This document shows, in pieces, positions 49,356-58,038 of a stretch of 64,000 nucleotides of DNA. A program made the translations under genes and the position numbers. Source of the stretch: Mycolicibacterium moriokaense (GTDB taxonomy: Bacteria; Actinomycetota; Actinomycetes; Mycobacteriales; Mycobacteriaceae); contig NZ_QJJU01000018.1 in the NCBI RefSeq assembly GCF_003201655.1, forward strand, positions 57,623-121,622, in the 5' to 3' direction. The number at the start of each line of letters is the position of its first letter. Position 1 is the stretch's first letter. A model generated the notes under the pieces. The model searched no databases, was not told the DNA's origin, and saw only the letters and a program-made list of their open reading frames with translations.

Positions 49356-50671
49356 TATTCCTGCAGGCTCTCGCGCAATGTCGTTCCGGGATAGCGGGTC
49401 CGGTAGCGGCCACGGCGCTGAAGCTCGGGCACCAGCAGTTCGGTCACGTCGTTGAAGCAGCCCGGGGTATCTGTCGCCAGCAGCATGAAGCCGTTGCAGC
49501 CGCCGTCGTCGAGATAATGCTCCATCTGGTCGGCGACGTCGGCAGGCGTGCCCACCGCCACTGGGGCTCCCATCGACACGCCGTAGATCTGCGCTGCCTC
49601 CCGCACCGTCACCGGTGCGCCGTCCTTGGCCTCAAGGATCGCGTCGAACAGGCCGCGGATGCCCTGCACGTCGGCGTCCACGACGTTGTCGTCGAGGCCA
49701 AGTGTCGAAAAGTCGAAACCCGTATGGCCGGACAGGATTCCGAGCGCGCTCTCGATCTGCACCTTCTCCACGAACTCGGCGTACTTGTCGTTGGCACGGG
49801 ACTTGTCACGGTCGATGATCGTCTGCAGCCCGTAGATGAGCTTGACCGACTCCGGGTCGCGGCCGTGATCGTCGGCGCGCGTACGGATGTCGTCGGCGTA
49901 CGCCCGCATGCTCTTCGGCGTCGGAAAGATGCCGAACACGGATTCGGCGTGCTTGGACGCGAATTCGCGACCCTGCTCCGATGATCCGGCCTGCCACAAC
50001 ACCGGCCGCTTCTGTGGCGACGGCGCAACGAAGTGACGGCCCTTGGACTTGAAGAACTCGCCTTGGAAGTCGACTTCGCGCACCTTGGACGGATCGGCGA
50101 AGATTCCGTTCTCGCGGTCGTAGACGATCGCGTCGTCGTCCCACGAATCCCACAGCTGATACAGCAGCTGCATGTACTCCTCGACCACCTCGTACCGCTT
50201 GTCCCTCGGCGTTAGGTTCTCCTTGCCCATCGCCTGGAACTCGCTCTTGGAGTAGGACGTAACGATGTTCCAGCCGACGCGACCGTTGGTCAGATGGTCC
50301 AACGACGACAGGTGACGCGCCATCATGTACGGCGGCACAAAGGACGTCGACAGCGTGATGCCGATCCCGAGGTGTTTGGTGAACGCCCCGACGATCGGCA
50401 CCAGAGTGGCCGGCTCGTGCACCGGACACTGGCCTGCGTATTTGACCACGGGGTCCGAGTTGCCCTTGTAGGTGGTGTACGGCGCAAGCTCGTCGGCGAT
50501 GAACATCGCGTCGAACAGTCCCCGCTCCATGATGCGGCCGAGATCCCGCCAATACTCCGGGCGCGACCAGTGATAGCCCACCTTGTCCCGAGGATGGGCC
50601 CACATCGTCGAAGCGTGATTCATCACCCCGTGCTGGACGAAGCCCAGCAGGTGCGTCTTCTTCTTGGTCAT
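49352..50671 (-). CDS. FMNH2-dependent monooxygenase, NtaA/SnaA/DszA family
   Basis: A 439-aa luciferase-like monooxygenase of the two-component type that needs FMNH2 from a separate reductase. Typical features are HLLGFVQHGVMNHASTMWAHPRDK, the long active-site segment SSLDHLTNGRVGWNIVTSYSKSEFQAMGKE, YVEEY-like helices and PQKRPVLWQAGSSEQGREFASKHAE. Relatives oxidise nitrilotriacetate, dibenzothiophene sulfone or dimethyl sulfide; the substrate is not predictable. Last gene of the diiron monooxygenase operon; ATG overlaps the upstream stop (ATGA). No dedicated flavin reductase is seen nearby. Confidence 0.88.
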   Translation of the reverse strand: MTKKKTHLLGFVQHGVMNHASTMWAHPRDKVGYHWSRPEYWRDLGRIMERGLFDAMFIADELAPYTTYKGNSDPVVKYAGQCPVHEPATLVPIVGAFTKHLGIGITLSTSFVPPYMMARHLSSLDHLTNGRVGWNIVTSYSKSEFQAMGKENLTPRDKRYEVVEEYMQLLYQLWDSWDDDAIVYDRENGIFADPSKVREVDFQGEFFKSKGRHFVAPSPQKRPVLWQAGSSEQGREFASKHAESVFGIFPTPKSMRAYADDIRTRADDHGRDPESVKLIYGLQTIIDRDKSRANDKYAEFVEKVQIESALGILSGHTGFDFSTLGLDDNVVDADVQGIRGLFDAILEAKDGAPVTVREAAQIYGVSMGAPVAVGTPADVADQMEHYLDDGGCNGFMLLATDTPGCFNDVTELLVPELQRRGRYRTRYPGTTLRESLQEY

Positions 50672-51018
50672 GCGTTCTGCGTTGCCGGTGCGCGATCGCC
50701 CCGCAGTTCGAGAACGAAGGCGACGATGACCGCCGCCGCGGTGCCGAGTCCGCTGAATGCGAGCACGTACCAGAACGCACCATTGTAGGAAGCGATGATC
50801 AAGGCGACGAAGGACGTCAGCACGGCTAACGTCGCCTTCCAGGTGAACCCGGGAACGAGCGCAACCTCGGACGAATCGGCCTCGTCATCCTGTAGAGCAT
50901 CAGCCCCCGCCCCGTTCAACAACTCTCGCCGGATCCGGAGGAAACTGAGCGCACCGACAAACACGTACACCACGGCAAGGATCAAGCCGATGACCGCACC
51001 GATATAGAAAATGACCAC
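50668..51018 (-). CDS. small three-helix membrane protein, probable symporter accessory
   Basis: A 116-aa protein with helices at about residues 3-27, 58-77 and 80-104, and a short acidic loop (LQDDEADSSE) between the first and second. Small proteins of this size often accompany sodium:solute symporters (compare YjcH with ActP); this one is 27 nt downstream of the symporter, fitting that role. GTG 51018 is the start. No family is firmly recognised. Confidence 0.65.
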   Translation of the reverse strand: MVIFYIGAVIGLILAVVYVFVGALSFLRIRRELLNGAGADALQDDEADSSEVALVPGFTWKATLAVLTSFVALIIASYNGAFWYVLAFSGLGTAAAVIVAFVLELRGDRAPATQNA

Positions 51019-51045
51019 GACAGTGCCTTTCTGCTGTTCTGTTTA

Positions 51046-52614
51046 CTACTGCTGTCCGGCCGGCTCAGGCAGGACGTCTTGCGCTGTAGGGACCTCCGGC
51101 TCAGATGCGTTATCGGTTGTCGCAGCGGTCTTTTCCCGCTCCAGAAGCGCTGCTTTGCCTTCGGCGAGACTGTCGAAGTCGAACACTTGGTTCTGGCGCA
51201 GGCTGACGACGACCGACACGATGGCCGACGCTGCGATCAACCCGATGATTCCGAACAGAGGCCCATACGTCGGCCCCAGCGTCTCCCGCAGCGGACCCCC
51301 GACAACGACTCCCGCAACCACACCCCAGACGTATCCGGCCCCGGTCATGCGGTTCCAGAAGATGCTCAGGGTCACTGGGATCAGCAGGCTGGTGCCGTAG
51401 AAGTACACGGTGGTAACGAGATTCACGTAGTCGATGCCCGTCAAGACGACGCCGCCTGCGAAGGCGGCGGCCACGATCATGCTGGTCTTGGTGATGCCGA
51501 GCAGTCTGCGCTCGGATACCTGTGGCCAGTAGCGATGGACGATGTCGACCGCCACCAGCGAGGTGACTCCTGACAGCGCGCCGTCGATGGCGGCGAAGCA
51601 CGCGTTGACCACCACAAGGGAGTAGAGGGCGATGATGAACACCGGCAAGCCAAGGCTGGCAATGACATGGGGACCGACCGCCCCTGCGCCAAGCGATCCC
51701 AAGTCGTCGAGGGTGACCCCGGCAGCGAGACCGATGAAGCCCAGAAGCCCGAGCGCCAACGGGATGGGGTAGAACCAGACGCCCGCCCAGAGGAAGCTGC
51801 GGCCCAGATCGTTGGGTCGGATCGCCCACACCCGCTGCCAGAACGACTGGTCGGCAATCACGTTGGTGAGAAGGCCGAGCGCTAGTGCCAGCCCGAAACT
51901 CGCTGCCGTGACGGGATTGAAGGGGTTCAGGTGTTGGTCTCCGAGCTTGTCGACCTCCTCGAATACCAGTTGCGCTCCGCCGGCCTTGGCCAAGGCGTAG
52001 AGCACGACCACGGACGACCCGACACCGAGCAAGAGGGTGTTCAAGGTTCCCGTCACGGCTGACGTCGTCAGCCCGCCGAAGTACGAGTAGACGGTGACGA
52101 CGATGATGCCTGTGACGACGATGCTGATCGGGGTCAGTCCGAAGATGGTGTGCATGATCAACACCAGTCCCGCGAGGTTGATCATGATGACGCCGAGCAG
52201 AGCGCCGATCAGGAAGATAAGCGTCGCAACGCTGGACAGGCCGGTCTGGAATCGGGCGCGGATGAACTCCGCCAAGGTGTATCCGGCAGGCATCTTCTGG
52301 CGGACCTTCAATCCGAAGGGCACCATGATGATCACCGCAAGGCCGTTGGGCACGATGAACCAGACCAGCCCGGACGTGCCCCAAGTGTAAGCCTGGGCGG
52401 ACGAAAGCATGACCGCCATCGACCACGTCCACACCGAAATCAGCGACGCAACGCCGAATCCGAAGCCGAGCAGGCGACCTGAAATCACAAAGTTGTGTGT
52501 GGTTTTGACTGCACCTTTGACGGCAAGAGCGACGAGTAGCAGCACGATTCCCGGGCCGAGGAGCAGCGCATAACCCAATACGCCTGATTGCTGAATGAAG
52601 TCGAGCTTTCCCAC
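51046..52614 (-). CDS. sodium:solute symporter family (SSS) permease
   Basis: A 522-aa permease with about 13 membrane helices, beginning VGKLDFIQQSGVLGYALLLGPGIVLLL. It has the SSS-type pattern SAQAYTWGTSGLVWFIVPNGLAVIIM, ...GYTLAEFIRARFQTGLSSVATLIFLIGALLG and FIIALYSLVVVNACFAAIDGALSGVTSLVAVDIVHRYW. GTG 52614 is chosen because AAGGAGAT stands just upstream; the in-frame TTG at 52665 has no ribosome site. Substrates of this family include acetate, short carboxylates, proline and sugars; here it may import the operon's substrate or a product. Confidence 0.88.
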   Translation of the reverse strand: MGKLDFIQQSGVLGYALLLGPGIVLLLVALAVKGAVKTTHNFVISGRLLGFGFGVASLISVWTWSMAVMLSSAQAYTWGTSGLVWFIVPNGLAVIIMVPFGLKVRQKMPAGYTLAEFIRARFQTGLSSVATLIFLIGALLGVIMINLAGLVLIMHTIFGLTPISIVVTGIIVVTVYSYFGGLTTSAVTGTLNTLLLGVGSSVVVLYALAKAGGAQLVFEEVDKLGDQHLNPFNPVTAASFGLALALGLLTNVIADQSFWQRVWAIRPNDLGRSFLWAGVWFYPIPLALGLLGFIGLAAGVTLDDLGSLGAGAVGPHVIASLGLPVFIIALYSLVVVNACFAAIDGALSGVTSLVAVDIVHRYWPQVSERRLLGITKTSMIVAAAFAGGVVLTGIDYVNLVTTVYFYGTSLLIPVTLSIFWNRMTGAGYVWGVVAGVVVGGPLRETLGPTYGPLFGIIGLIAASAIVSVVVSLRQNQVFDFDSLAEGKAALLEREKTAATTDNASEPEVPTAQDVLPEPAGQQ

Positions 52615-52661
52615 GATCGAATCTCCTTGTATGGGTTGATAGTTGGTGTTGTCTTGGCTGA

Positions 52662-53189
52662 TCAATCGACCACGACGGCCGCCCTGCGGCGTCGCAACTC
52701 CTCGAGTGGCTCGTCGTACCAGCCCTTGGAGCGGCGCCGGATGAGCAGTTCGGTGAGTTCGGTCTCCGTTCGCATGAACGGCACGGTGGGCATCACGGGC
52801 GGCTTGTAATCGCCGCGGAACGCGGACACGACCGCCTCGAGCGTCGCGACGTCGACTGCGGCTGTCGCATCCGCAAGTGCGGCGTCACAGGTCTTTTCGA
52901 TCGGCTCGCCGGTAAGCGTCGTGGTTTCGATGTACTCCCCCGACAGTTCGGCGAACCTCAGAACCGCAACCCGATCCTCGATGCGCGACTCGATCCACAG
53001 GAAGTCCGCCTCTTCAAGTGCGTTGCCCTCACGGCCACCCCGCCAATCGATCAGCAGATCGAGGGCAGTACCGAGGCTCGTCACCTCGCCGAGGCGCTCC
53101 GTCCACTCCGCGCGCGACGACTGATTCCCGAAGGGCGGGTATTCGGTGCGCGGAGTCGCGCCTGCGACAGCCCTGGCTGTTCGTGTCAT
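52662..53189 (-). CDS. soluble diiron monooxygenase hydroxylase, gamma subunit
   Basis: A 175-aa all-helical protein: RAEWTERLGEVTSLGTALDLLIDWRGGREGNALEEADFLWIESRIEDRVAVLRFAEL and RTETELTELLIRRRSKGWYDEPLEELRRRR. This resembles MmoZ (the gamma subunit of soluble methane monooxygenase) in length and helix pattern. In the Smo system the gamma gene also comes after the reductase, as here. It overlaps the reductase stop by 4 nt. Confidence 0.8.
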   Translation of the reverse strand: MTRTARAVAGATPRTEYPPFGNQSSRAEWTERLGEVTSLGTALDLLIDWRGGREGNALEEADFLWIESRIEDRVAVLRFAELSGEYIETTTLTGEPIEKTCDAALADATAAVDVATLEAVVSAFRGDYKPPVMPTVPFMRTETELTELLIRRRSKGWYDEPLEELRRRRAAVVVD

Positions 53190-54214
53190 GGCTGCTCGTC
53201 TCCCGTGTCGAGAAATCGTTCGATATGGATGCGGTCGCGCGGAACGCCGTGACCGAAGAGAAGCTCTTCGGCGGTGCTGACCATCCCTGGCGGGCCGCAG
53301 AGGTAGTACGACCTCGTCGGGTCGATCAGCCCGAGATGGTCGGTCACTCGACCGGCAGCACCTGACCAGCCCGCGCTCGGCCGTTCGACGGTGGTCACCA
53401 CGTCGAGGTTGGGCAGGTCCCGGCTCAAGGCGGCAAGCTCGTCGCCGCAGAACAGGTCGGCTTCGTTCGTGACCCCGAAGACCAACGTCGCCTCGGTAGT
53501 GGGTGCAGTGCCGACCAACGACCGCAGAACGGCGAGGACAGGCGCAAGCCCGGTGCCGCCCGCGACGAAGACCGGCTTGGGATGACCGCGAAAGGTGAAG
53601 CTCCCGTACGGACCACGAAGTCGAACCGGCTCACCCTTGGCCAGCCCGGCGGCAAGATGCCCGGAGAAACGTCCTTGTGGTAGCAGGCGGATCAGGAACT
53701 CGAGTTCACGACTACCGTTGGGCGCGTTGGCCATCGAGTAGGCGCGCGTGGCAGCGACGACGGGCATGGTGATCTGGAGGTACTGACCGGGATCCCAGCC
53801 GAACGGATCCTGGGCCGCATTGGTGCGGACGATGATTCGGGCAACCGTGTCGCAAAGTTGCTCGGTCTCTACGATCTGACCATTGCGTGTTCCGTCCTCG
53901 TAGCGGCCCACTCGGTCGATCGGGTAGTCGAAGTCGATCTCGAGGTCACTTGACGGCCGCAGCCGGCAGGCGAGAATCAGTCCGTCCTCTTCCTCGGCGT
54001 CGGTGAGGGCGTGGGGGCTGTGCGGTAGCAACTGGTCGTAGTCGCCGTCGACCAGAAAGCCGCGGCAGGTCGAGCAGCTGCCCTCACGGCAGTCGCTGAG
54101 CAGCAGATGACCTTGGCGCAGCGCGGCGGTGATGATGTCTTCGTCTTCGCGGCAGGCGATGTCGATGCGGTCGGCGCCTTCGAAGGTCAGCGCCACCTTG
54201 TGCTCGGCGCTCAT
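53186..54214 (-). CDS. soluble diiron monooxygenase reductase (2Fe-2S/FAD)
   Basis: Transfers electrons from NAD(P)H to the diiron hydroxylase. The 342-aa protein has an N-terminal plant-type ferredoxin domain with DCREGSCSTCRGFLVDG and a later LACRL (Cys-x4-Cys-x2-Cys-x29-Cys), an FAD domain (TRAYSMANAPN) and an NAD domain (VFVAGGTGLAPVLAVLRSL, YLCGPPGMV). ATG 54214 overlaps the coupling-protein stop (ATGA). Architecture as in MmoC. Confidence 0.93.
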   Translation of the reverse strand: MSAEHKVALTFEGADRIDIACREDEDIITAALRQGHLLLSDCREGSCSTCRGFLVDGDYDQLLPHSPHALTDAEEEDGLILACRLRPSSDLEIDFDYPIDRVGRYEDGTRNGQIVETEQLCDTVARIIVRTNAAQDPFGWDPGQYLQITMPVVAATRAYSMANAPNGSRELEFLIRLLPQGRFSGHLAAGLAKGEPVRLRGPYGSFTFRGHPKPVFVAGGTGLAPVLAVLRSLVGTAPTTEATLVFGVTNEADLFCGDELAALSRDLPNLDVVTTVERPSAGWSGAAGRVTDHLGLIDPTRSYYLCGPPGMVSTAEELLFGHGVPRDRIHIERFLDTGDEQP

Positions 54215-54636
54215 CGGGGGACCTCGCGCTCCCAGCCGAGGAGGTCGGTGGTGATCGCGAATACGTTGCCGTCCACGTAGGCCCGGCCGATCGTCGTCGA
54301 GACGTTGACCAGAAGGTCGTAGACGGAGAACGGGCGGCCGAGCAGTTCGGCGATCTCGTCGGCGTCGATCTCGAACCCCTCGAGGCAGTCGATGCGATAG
54401 AAGGTCCCGCAGTCTTCGATGGTGAAGCTGGGCTCGTCCTCGTACCTCTCGGTCAGCCACTCGACCGTCGCCTCGATCTCGTCGGCCTTGGTGAGGGCCA
54501 GCACGACGCGTCGGGATTCGACCACACCGTTATCGCTGAACATGTTGGCGCGGACCTGCTCTACATCGACCCCGGAGACGCGTCGATCGACAGCGGCGAG
54601 GTGCGAGTTCGGGCCGCTCACAGGTGCTTCGGTCAT
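54211..54636 (-). CDS. soluble diiron monooxygenase coupling (regulatory) protein
   Basis: The MmoB-type effector protein binds the hydroxylase and gates oxygen and substrate access; it carries no cofactor. The 141-aa sequence shows MFSDNGVVESRRVVLALTKADEIEATVEWLTERYED, IEDCGTFYRIDCLEGFEIDADEIAELLGRPFSVYDLLVNVSTTIGRAY, closely following MmoB. Overlaps both flanking genes by 4 nt, so subunit ratios are set by coupled translation. Confidence 0.92.
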   Translation of the reverse strand: MTEAPVSGPNSHLAAVDRRVSGVDVEQVRANMFSDNGVVESRRVVLALTKADEIEATVEWLTERYEDEPSFTIEDCGTFYRIDCLEGFEIDADEIAELLGRPFSVYDLLVNVSTTIGRAYVDGNVFAITTDLLGWEREVPR

Positions 54637-55787
54637 CCTGCGCTCCCGCTCTTGTCATAAAGCGCGAGTAGGTCTTCGGCGGCCACGTCAGAACCCCAGA
54701 CAGTTGCGACGTCACGAAGCCAGTCGGTTGCCAGCGCTTCGAATATCTGTCGCGGAGACTCGACCGGGTTGGTCCGCAAGCGCTCTGTCGACTCGAACAG
54801 GGTCGAAAAGCCAACGACGGCGTCCACCGCCCGCGGCAGCCATCTGCGTGTCCACCACGCCATGAGTTGCCGGTTGTAGGTGCCGAATTCGGTGTCCGAC
54901 CCGAGAATCCGCTCGAAGAGCTCTCTCGTCCACGTGTTCGCCGCCTCAGCGGAACGCAGTGAAGGCCACAGGACTTGGGGCGTGAGGTGATCCCCGTGAA
55001 GCGGAGCCAGCCGGTAGAAGTACTCCTGGCGTACGAATCGGCCGAACAGCGGCTCGTAGATCATCGCAAGGGCGAAGACGACCTCGATGTGGTCATAGCC
55101 GTCGCGCCACAGATGTTCGACAAACGTGCGTGCACCGGCGAATGCCGAATCGCGTAGCCACACCTGCTTGGCCGGTTCCAGCTCGGCGATCGAATCCGCC
55201 ACGGCCTGGCCCAAATAGACCTTTTCGGCCTGGATCTGCTGCGCGCTGTCGAGGAAGTCCAATGCCCAGTTCACTATCGCCACCCGCAGGGTGTCGACAA
55301 GGCTGTCGCGGATGGGCGACGTCAACGCCATGAAGAGCCCGTAGTCGTGCAGCACCATGGCGCCGAGTTGCTCGCCGATGACGGTGTGGATCCAGCCGGT
55401 ATCGGCGCGCCGGTGCAGCGAATGACTGTTGAAGGTGGAGAACAGACGGCCGGTGGTGCGCCACTGGTCGGCTTTCTCGGCGACGTACGGCTTCTGCCAG
55501 CGGCCCTCGGGATCCCTGAATGCGAACCAGTCGGTGCAGCGGGCCTCGGTGAAGTAGTTCTCCCACGCCCCCCTACCGCCGGGAAATCGGGTGGACCAAC
55601 CTCCCACGCCGATTCCTCCCCTGATCCAATCGGGGTTCGGCTGGGCGTAGAGCAGCACCTGTTCGTATTCGGAGATGCGTCGGCGGTACGGATTCGCGAA
55701 ATGAACAGCGGTGCGCTGGGTCTCGAGAGGCTTCCGCTCGAGGTCGTGGTCCGGGTTGAGCAGACTGCGCCGGTACGTGTTCGTCAT
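54633..55787 (-). CDS. soluble diiron monooxygenase hydroxylase, beta subunit
   Basis: A 384-aa structural subunit of the hydroxylase, similar to MmoY: RRRISEYEQVLLYAQPNPDWIRGG, FRDPEGRWQKPYVAEKADQWR, IHTVIGEQLGAMVLHDYGLFMALTSPIRDSLVDTLRVAIVNWALDFLDSAQQIQAEKVYL. It has the same fold as the alpha subunit without the metal ligands. ATG 55787 is 8 nt after the alpha stop. Confidence 0.92.
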   Translation of the reverse strand: MTNTYRRSLLNPDHDLERKPLETQRTAVHFANPYRRRISEYEQVLLYAQPNPDWIRGGIGVGGWSTRFPGGRGAWENYFTEARCTDWFAFRDPEGRWQKPYVAEKADQWRTTGRLFSTFNSHSLHRRADTGWIHTVIGEQLGAMVLHDYGLFMALTSPIRDSLVDTLRVAIVNWALDFLDSAQQIQAEKVYLGQAVADSIAELEPAKQVWLRDSAFAGARTFVEHLWRDGYDHIEVVFALAMIYEPLFGRFVRQEYFYRLAPLHGDHLTPQVLWPSLRSAEAANTWTRELFERILGSDTEFGTYNRQLMAWWTRRWLPRAVDAVVGFSTLFESTERLRTNPVESPRQIFEALATDWLRDVATVWGSDVAAEDLLALYDKSGSAG

Positions 55788-55795
55788 CCCCGGCC

Positions 55796-57397
55796 TCAGA
55801 ACTTCTCGAAGCTGACCCCGGCGACATGTGGGTCACGCACGACGACGTTGCAACCCGCCAGATCCTCGAGCGTCCAAAGCCGTTCGCTGTTCAGATGCGG
55901 TTGAGCAACCAGGGTTTTCCCGTCGCTGCGCACCCCACCGGTGGCCCGGACGATCTCCGACAGCTCCCAGCCGTCGAAGATCTCAAGGAAGTTCTCACCG
56001 GTATAGCGCTCGGGCTCCTGCAGGTACATCCGCTCGCACCAGTCCGAGCACAGGGCATGCTTTCGGCCGCCATACTCGATGACGCGCGTGTGGACCCCTG
56101 CCGGACTGCTTTCTCGAGCTTGCGGCGCCAGTTGCAGCAAGGGCGACTGGCACACCCTGCAGATGTGGAGGACCTTGCCGAGTTCGATCAGGTGCTCGAT
56201 CGGGCTTGTCCGGTTGGCCGGATCCTCGACACCAATCTCCTTCCACCGGTCGAACACCCGCCCGATCGAGCTATACCAACCGGGATAGTGCCGCTCGAAC
56301 CATTCCTTGTCGGTATCGTTCGGCAGCTCCATGCGATAGCCGATGAACGGCCATAGGGCGTAGGCGATTGCGAAGGAATCGTGATGCGCCCAGTAGGCGT
56401 CGCGACTGGCGTCCGCCAAATTCCTCGGCGACTCAAGGCCGAACCTCGAGAACCGGCCCATCCAGATGCCGCCCCAGTCCTCGATCACCCAGTCGTTCCA
56501 GGTCTGCGCCCACGGTTCAGCGCGGTTGACCGCTCCGTACTCGAAGGCCCGCCCGACCATCGACGTGAAACCCCGATGCTGAATCCAGAATGCGTTCTCG
56601 AGATCGGTCTGCAGATACTGCATGTTGTGGTCGTTTTCGATGACCGACACGATCGTCTGATAGCCGTTGGCCATATGGCGTAGCTCGTCGGACTGGATCG
56701 ACAGGAAGACCGTCGGTGTGACCTCGTCACCGTTGGCGGCGGCCCATTCGGTCATGGCCACCACGAGAGGGTTCGTGAAGCACGCCTCCGCAACCAACTG
56801 CAGGTTGAGTGAGATCAACACCGGGTCCCCGGAGACAAACGTCTCGCAGGCCTGCTGCCGGTTGCTCCAGAACAGCGGGTTGCCGTGACGATGTCCCCTG
56901 GCGCCGGTGAACCCCGCCGGGTCGTAATACTGAGATGCGAAGTACTTCTTAAGGTAGCCAAGCTGATTCGTATGACGGACCTCGTCCTCGACCTGTGCGA
57001 GATACCCGTTGCGCTGCTCCGGCGAGACGACGGCGTCCAGGAGCATGGCCGACCCGCCGATCGACGCATACTCTCCCAGCTCCAGGAAGGAGGTGACGAA
57101 CTTCATCGACTCCGCCCACCGCGGCTCGACTCGGCCGCCAGCCTGAAGCCGGGCCAGGCTGTCCAGTAACGAGCCGTACTGCCGGTCGTCCTTCTCCGTC
57201 TCCATTCGGCAGTACTCGCCGACGATCAACTTGAACTGCTCGCGAGTCCCACCATCGAACTGGTATTTCGTCGGGTATTTCGAGCGGCCACCCGGAACGT
57301 CCCACCCCATGTCCTGGATCCAGCGATGCACATCCTGGGCACCCACTTTGATCTCACGTGGGGTGGGCACCCGGATGTCGTCTGGGGTGAGGGTCAT
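55796..57397 (-). CDS. soluble diiron monooxygenase hydroxylase, alpha subunit (sMMO-like, group 3)
   Basis: Catalytic subunit, 533 aa. The diiron ligands match MmoX with a constant offset of 5: Glu109, Glu139 and His142 (DEVRHTNQ), Glu204 (LVAEACFTN) and Glu238/His241 (SDELRHMANG). Thr208 keeps the gating Thr213 of MmoX. Pocket positions differ: Leu146 replaces Cys151, and Ala183 replaces Phe188, suggesting a larger cavity. The C-terminal part has HICRVCQ and ALCSDWCER, a Cys4 arrangement (YHS-like) absent from MmoX as I recall it. First gene of an eight-gene operon; AGGAGCG ribosome site precedes ATG 57397. Substrate is probably small alkanes, alkenes or related molecules. Confidence 0.93.
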   Translation of the reverse strand: MTLTPDDIRVPTPREIKVGAQDVHRWIQDMGWDVPGGRSKYPTKYQFDGGTREQFKLIVGEYCRMETEKDDRQYGSLLDSLARLQAGGRVEPRWAESMKFVTSFLELGEYASIGGSAMLLDAVVSPEQRNGYLAQVEDEVRHTNQLGYLKKYFASQYYDPAGFTGARGHRHGNPLFWSNRQQACETFVSGDPVLISLNLQLVAEACFTNPLVVAMTEWAAANGDEVTPTVFLSIQSDELRHMANGYQTIVSVIENDHNMQYLQTDLENAFWIQHRGFTSMVGRAFEYGAVNRAEPWAQTWNDWVIEDWGGIWMGRFSRFGLESPRNLADASRDAYWAHHDSFAIAYALWPFIGYRMELPNDTDKEWFERHYPGWYSSIGRVFDRWKEIGVEDPANRTSPIEHLIELGKVLHICRVCQSPLLQLAPQARESSPAGVHTRVIEYGGRKHALCSDWCERMYLQEPERYTGENFLEIFDGWELSEIVRATGGVRSDGKTLVAQPHLNSERLWTLEDLAGCNVVVRDPHVAGVSFEKF

Positions 57398-57666
57398 CAA
57401 CGCTCCTATTTCGGTGAACAGCACGTCTGCCAGAGCGAAAGCTAGACGCCGTGACCGGGCCTAGTAAGTGTTTGCCTCGGCGTGACGCGAACAGCGGCGC
57501 CGAGTCAAGGCCCTCGAAGCGTCCACCCGTGTCAGATCACGCTGGTGGCAGGGTCAACTGAGAGCACGGCAGCCAATCCGCGGAATGCTATGGAGCACAG
57601 TCGAATTCGCGCAGCCATAGCTTTGCAATCACGGTGAGCCGAAGTAGTTTGTGACAGCACGCAAAA
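57398..57666. other. Control region of the monooxygenase operon
   Basis: A 269-base stretch with no convincing gene, between the rpsQ terminator and the alpha subunit. It should hold the operon promoter. The only -35-like hexamers I find on the minus strand (TTGACC, TTGACT) lack a good -10, so expression may need an activator. No -24/-12 sigma-54 element is seen. Confidence 0.4.
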
Positions 57667-57695
57667 GCCCCCGTCACGCCGATGCGTGCGGGGGC
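57667..57695 (-). terminator. Intrinsic terminator of the S10 operon
   Basis: Hairpin with arms GCCCCCGTCACGC and GCGTGCGGGGGC, a CGAT loop and one bulged base, followed on the minus strand by TTTTGC. It begins 25 bases after the rpsQ stop and ends the rpsJ-rpsQ operon, separating it from the monooxygenase genes. Confidence 0.85.
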
Positions 57696-57720
57696 CTTAC
57701 GTTGGCTTTTTACGAAGCCT

Positions 57721-58038
57721 TTACTTGGCTCTTTCGAGGACCTCGACGAGCCGCCAGCGCTTGGTGGCCGACAGCGGACGGGTCTCCATCAGCGAAACCC
57801 GGTCGCCGATACCGGCGATGCTGTTCTCGTCGTGCGCCTTGACCTTCGTCGTGGTCCGGATGATCTTGCCGTACAGCGGATGCCGGTGACGGGCTTCGAG
57901 CTCGACCACGATGGTCTTCTGCATCTTGTCGCTGACGACATACCCGATTGCAGTCTTGCGGCGACCGCGCGGCTTCTCGCTGGGCGGGGTGTACTTCGGG
58001 CCCTTCTCCGTGGCCTTAGCTGCTGTCTTCTCTGCCAT
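57721..58038 (-). CDS. rpsQ: 30S ribosomal protein S17
   Basis: Primary 16S rRNA-binding protein. The 105-aa length reflects a basic N-terminal extension (residues 1-25, AEKTAAKATEKGPKYTPPSEKPRG). The core is normal: RKTAIGYVVSDKMQKTIVVELEARHRHPLYGKIIRTTTKVKAHDENSIAGIGDRVSLMETRPLSATKRWRLVEVLERAK. Last gene of the S10 operon; its ATG overlaps the rpmC stop by 1 nt. Confidence 0.97.
   Translation of the reverse strand: MAEKTAAKATEKGPKYTPPSEKPRGRRKTAIGYVVSDKMQKTIVVELEARHRHPLYGKIIRTTTKVKAHDENSIAGIGDRVSLMETRPLSATKRWRLVEVLERAK

Noticed and set aside
52615..52665. Extended N-terminus of the symporter from TTG 52665
   Set aside because: No ribosome site before TTG, while AAGGAGAT precedes GTG 52614, whose product starts directly with a membrane-protein N-terminus.
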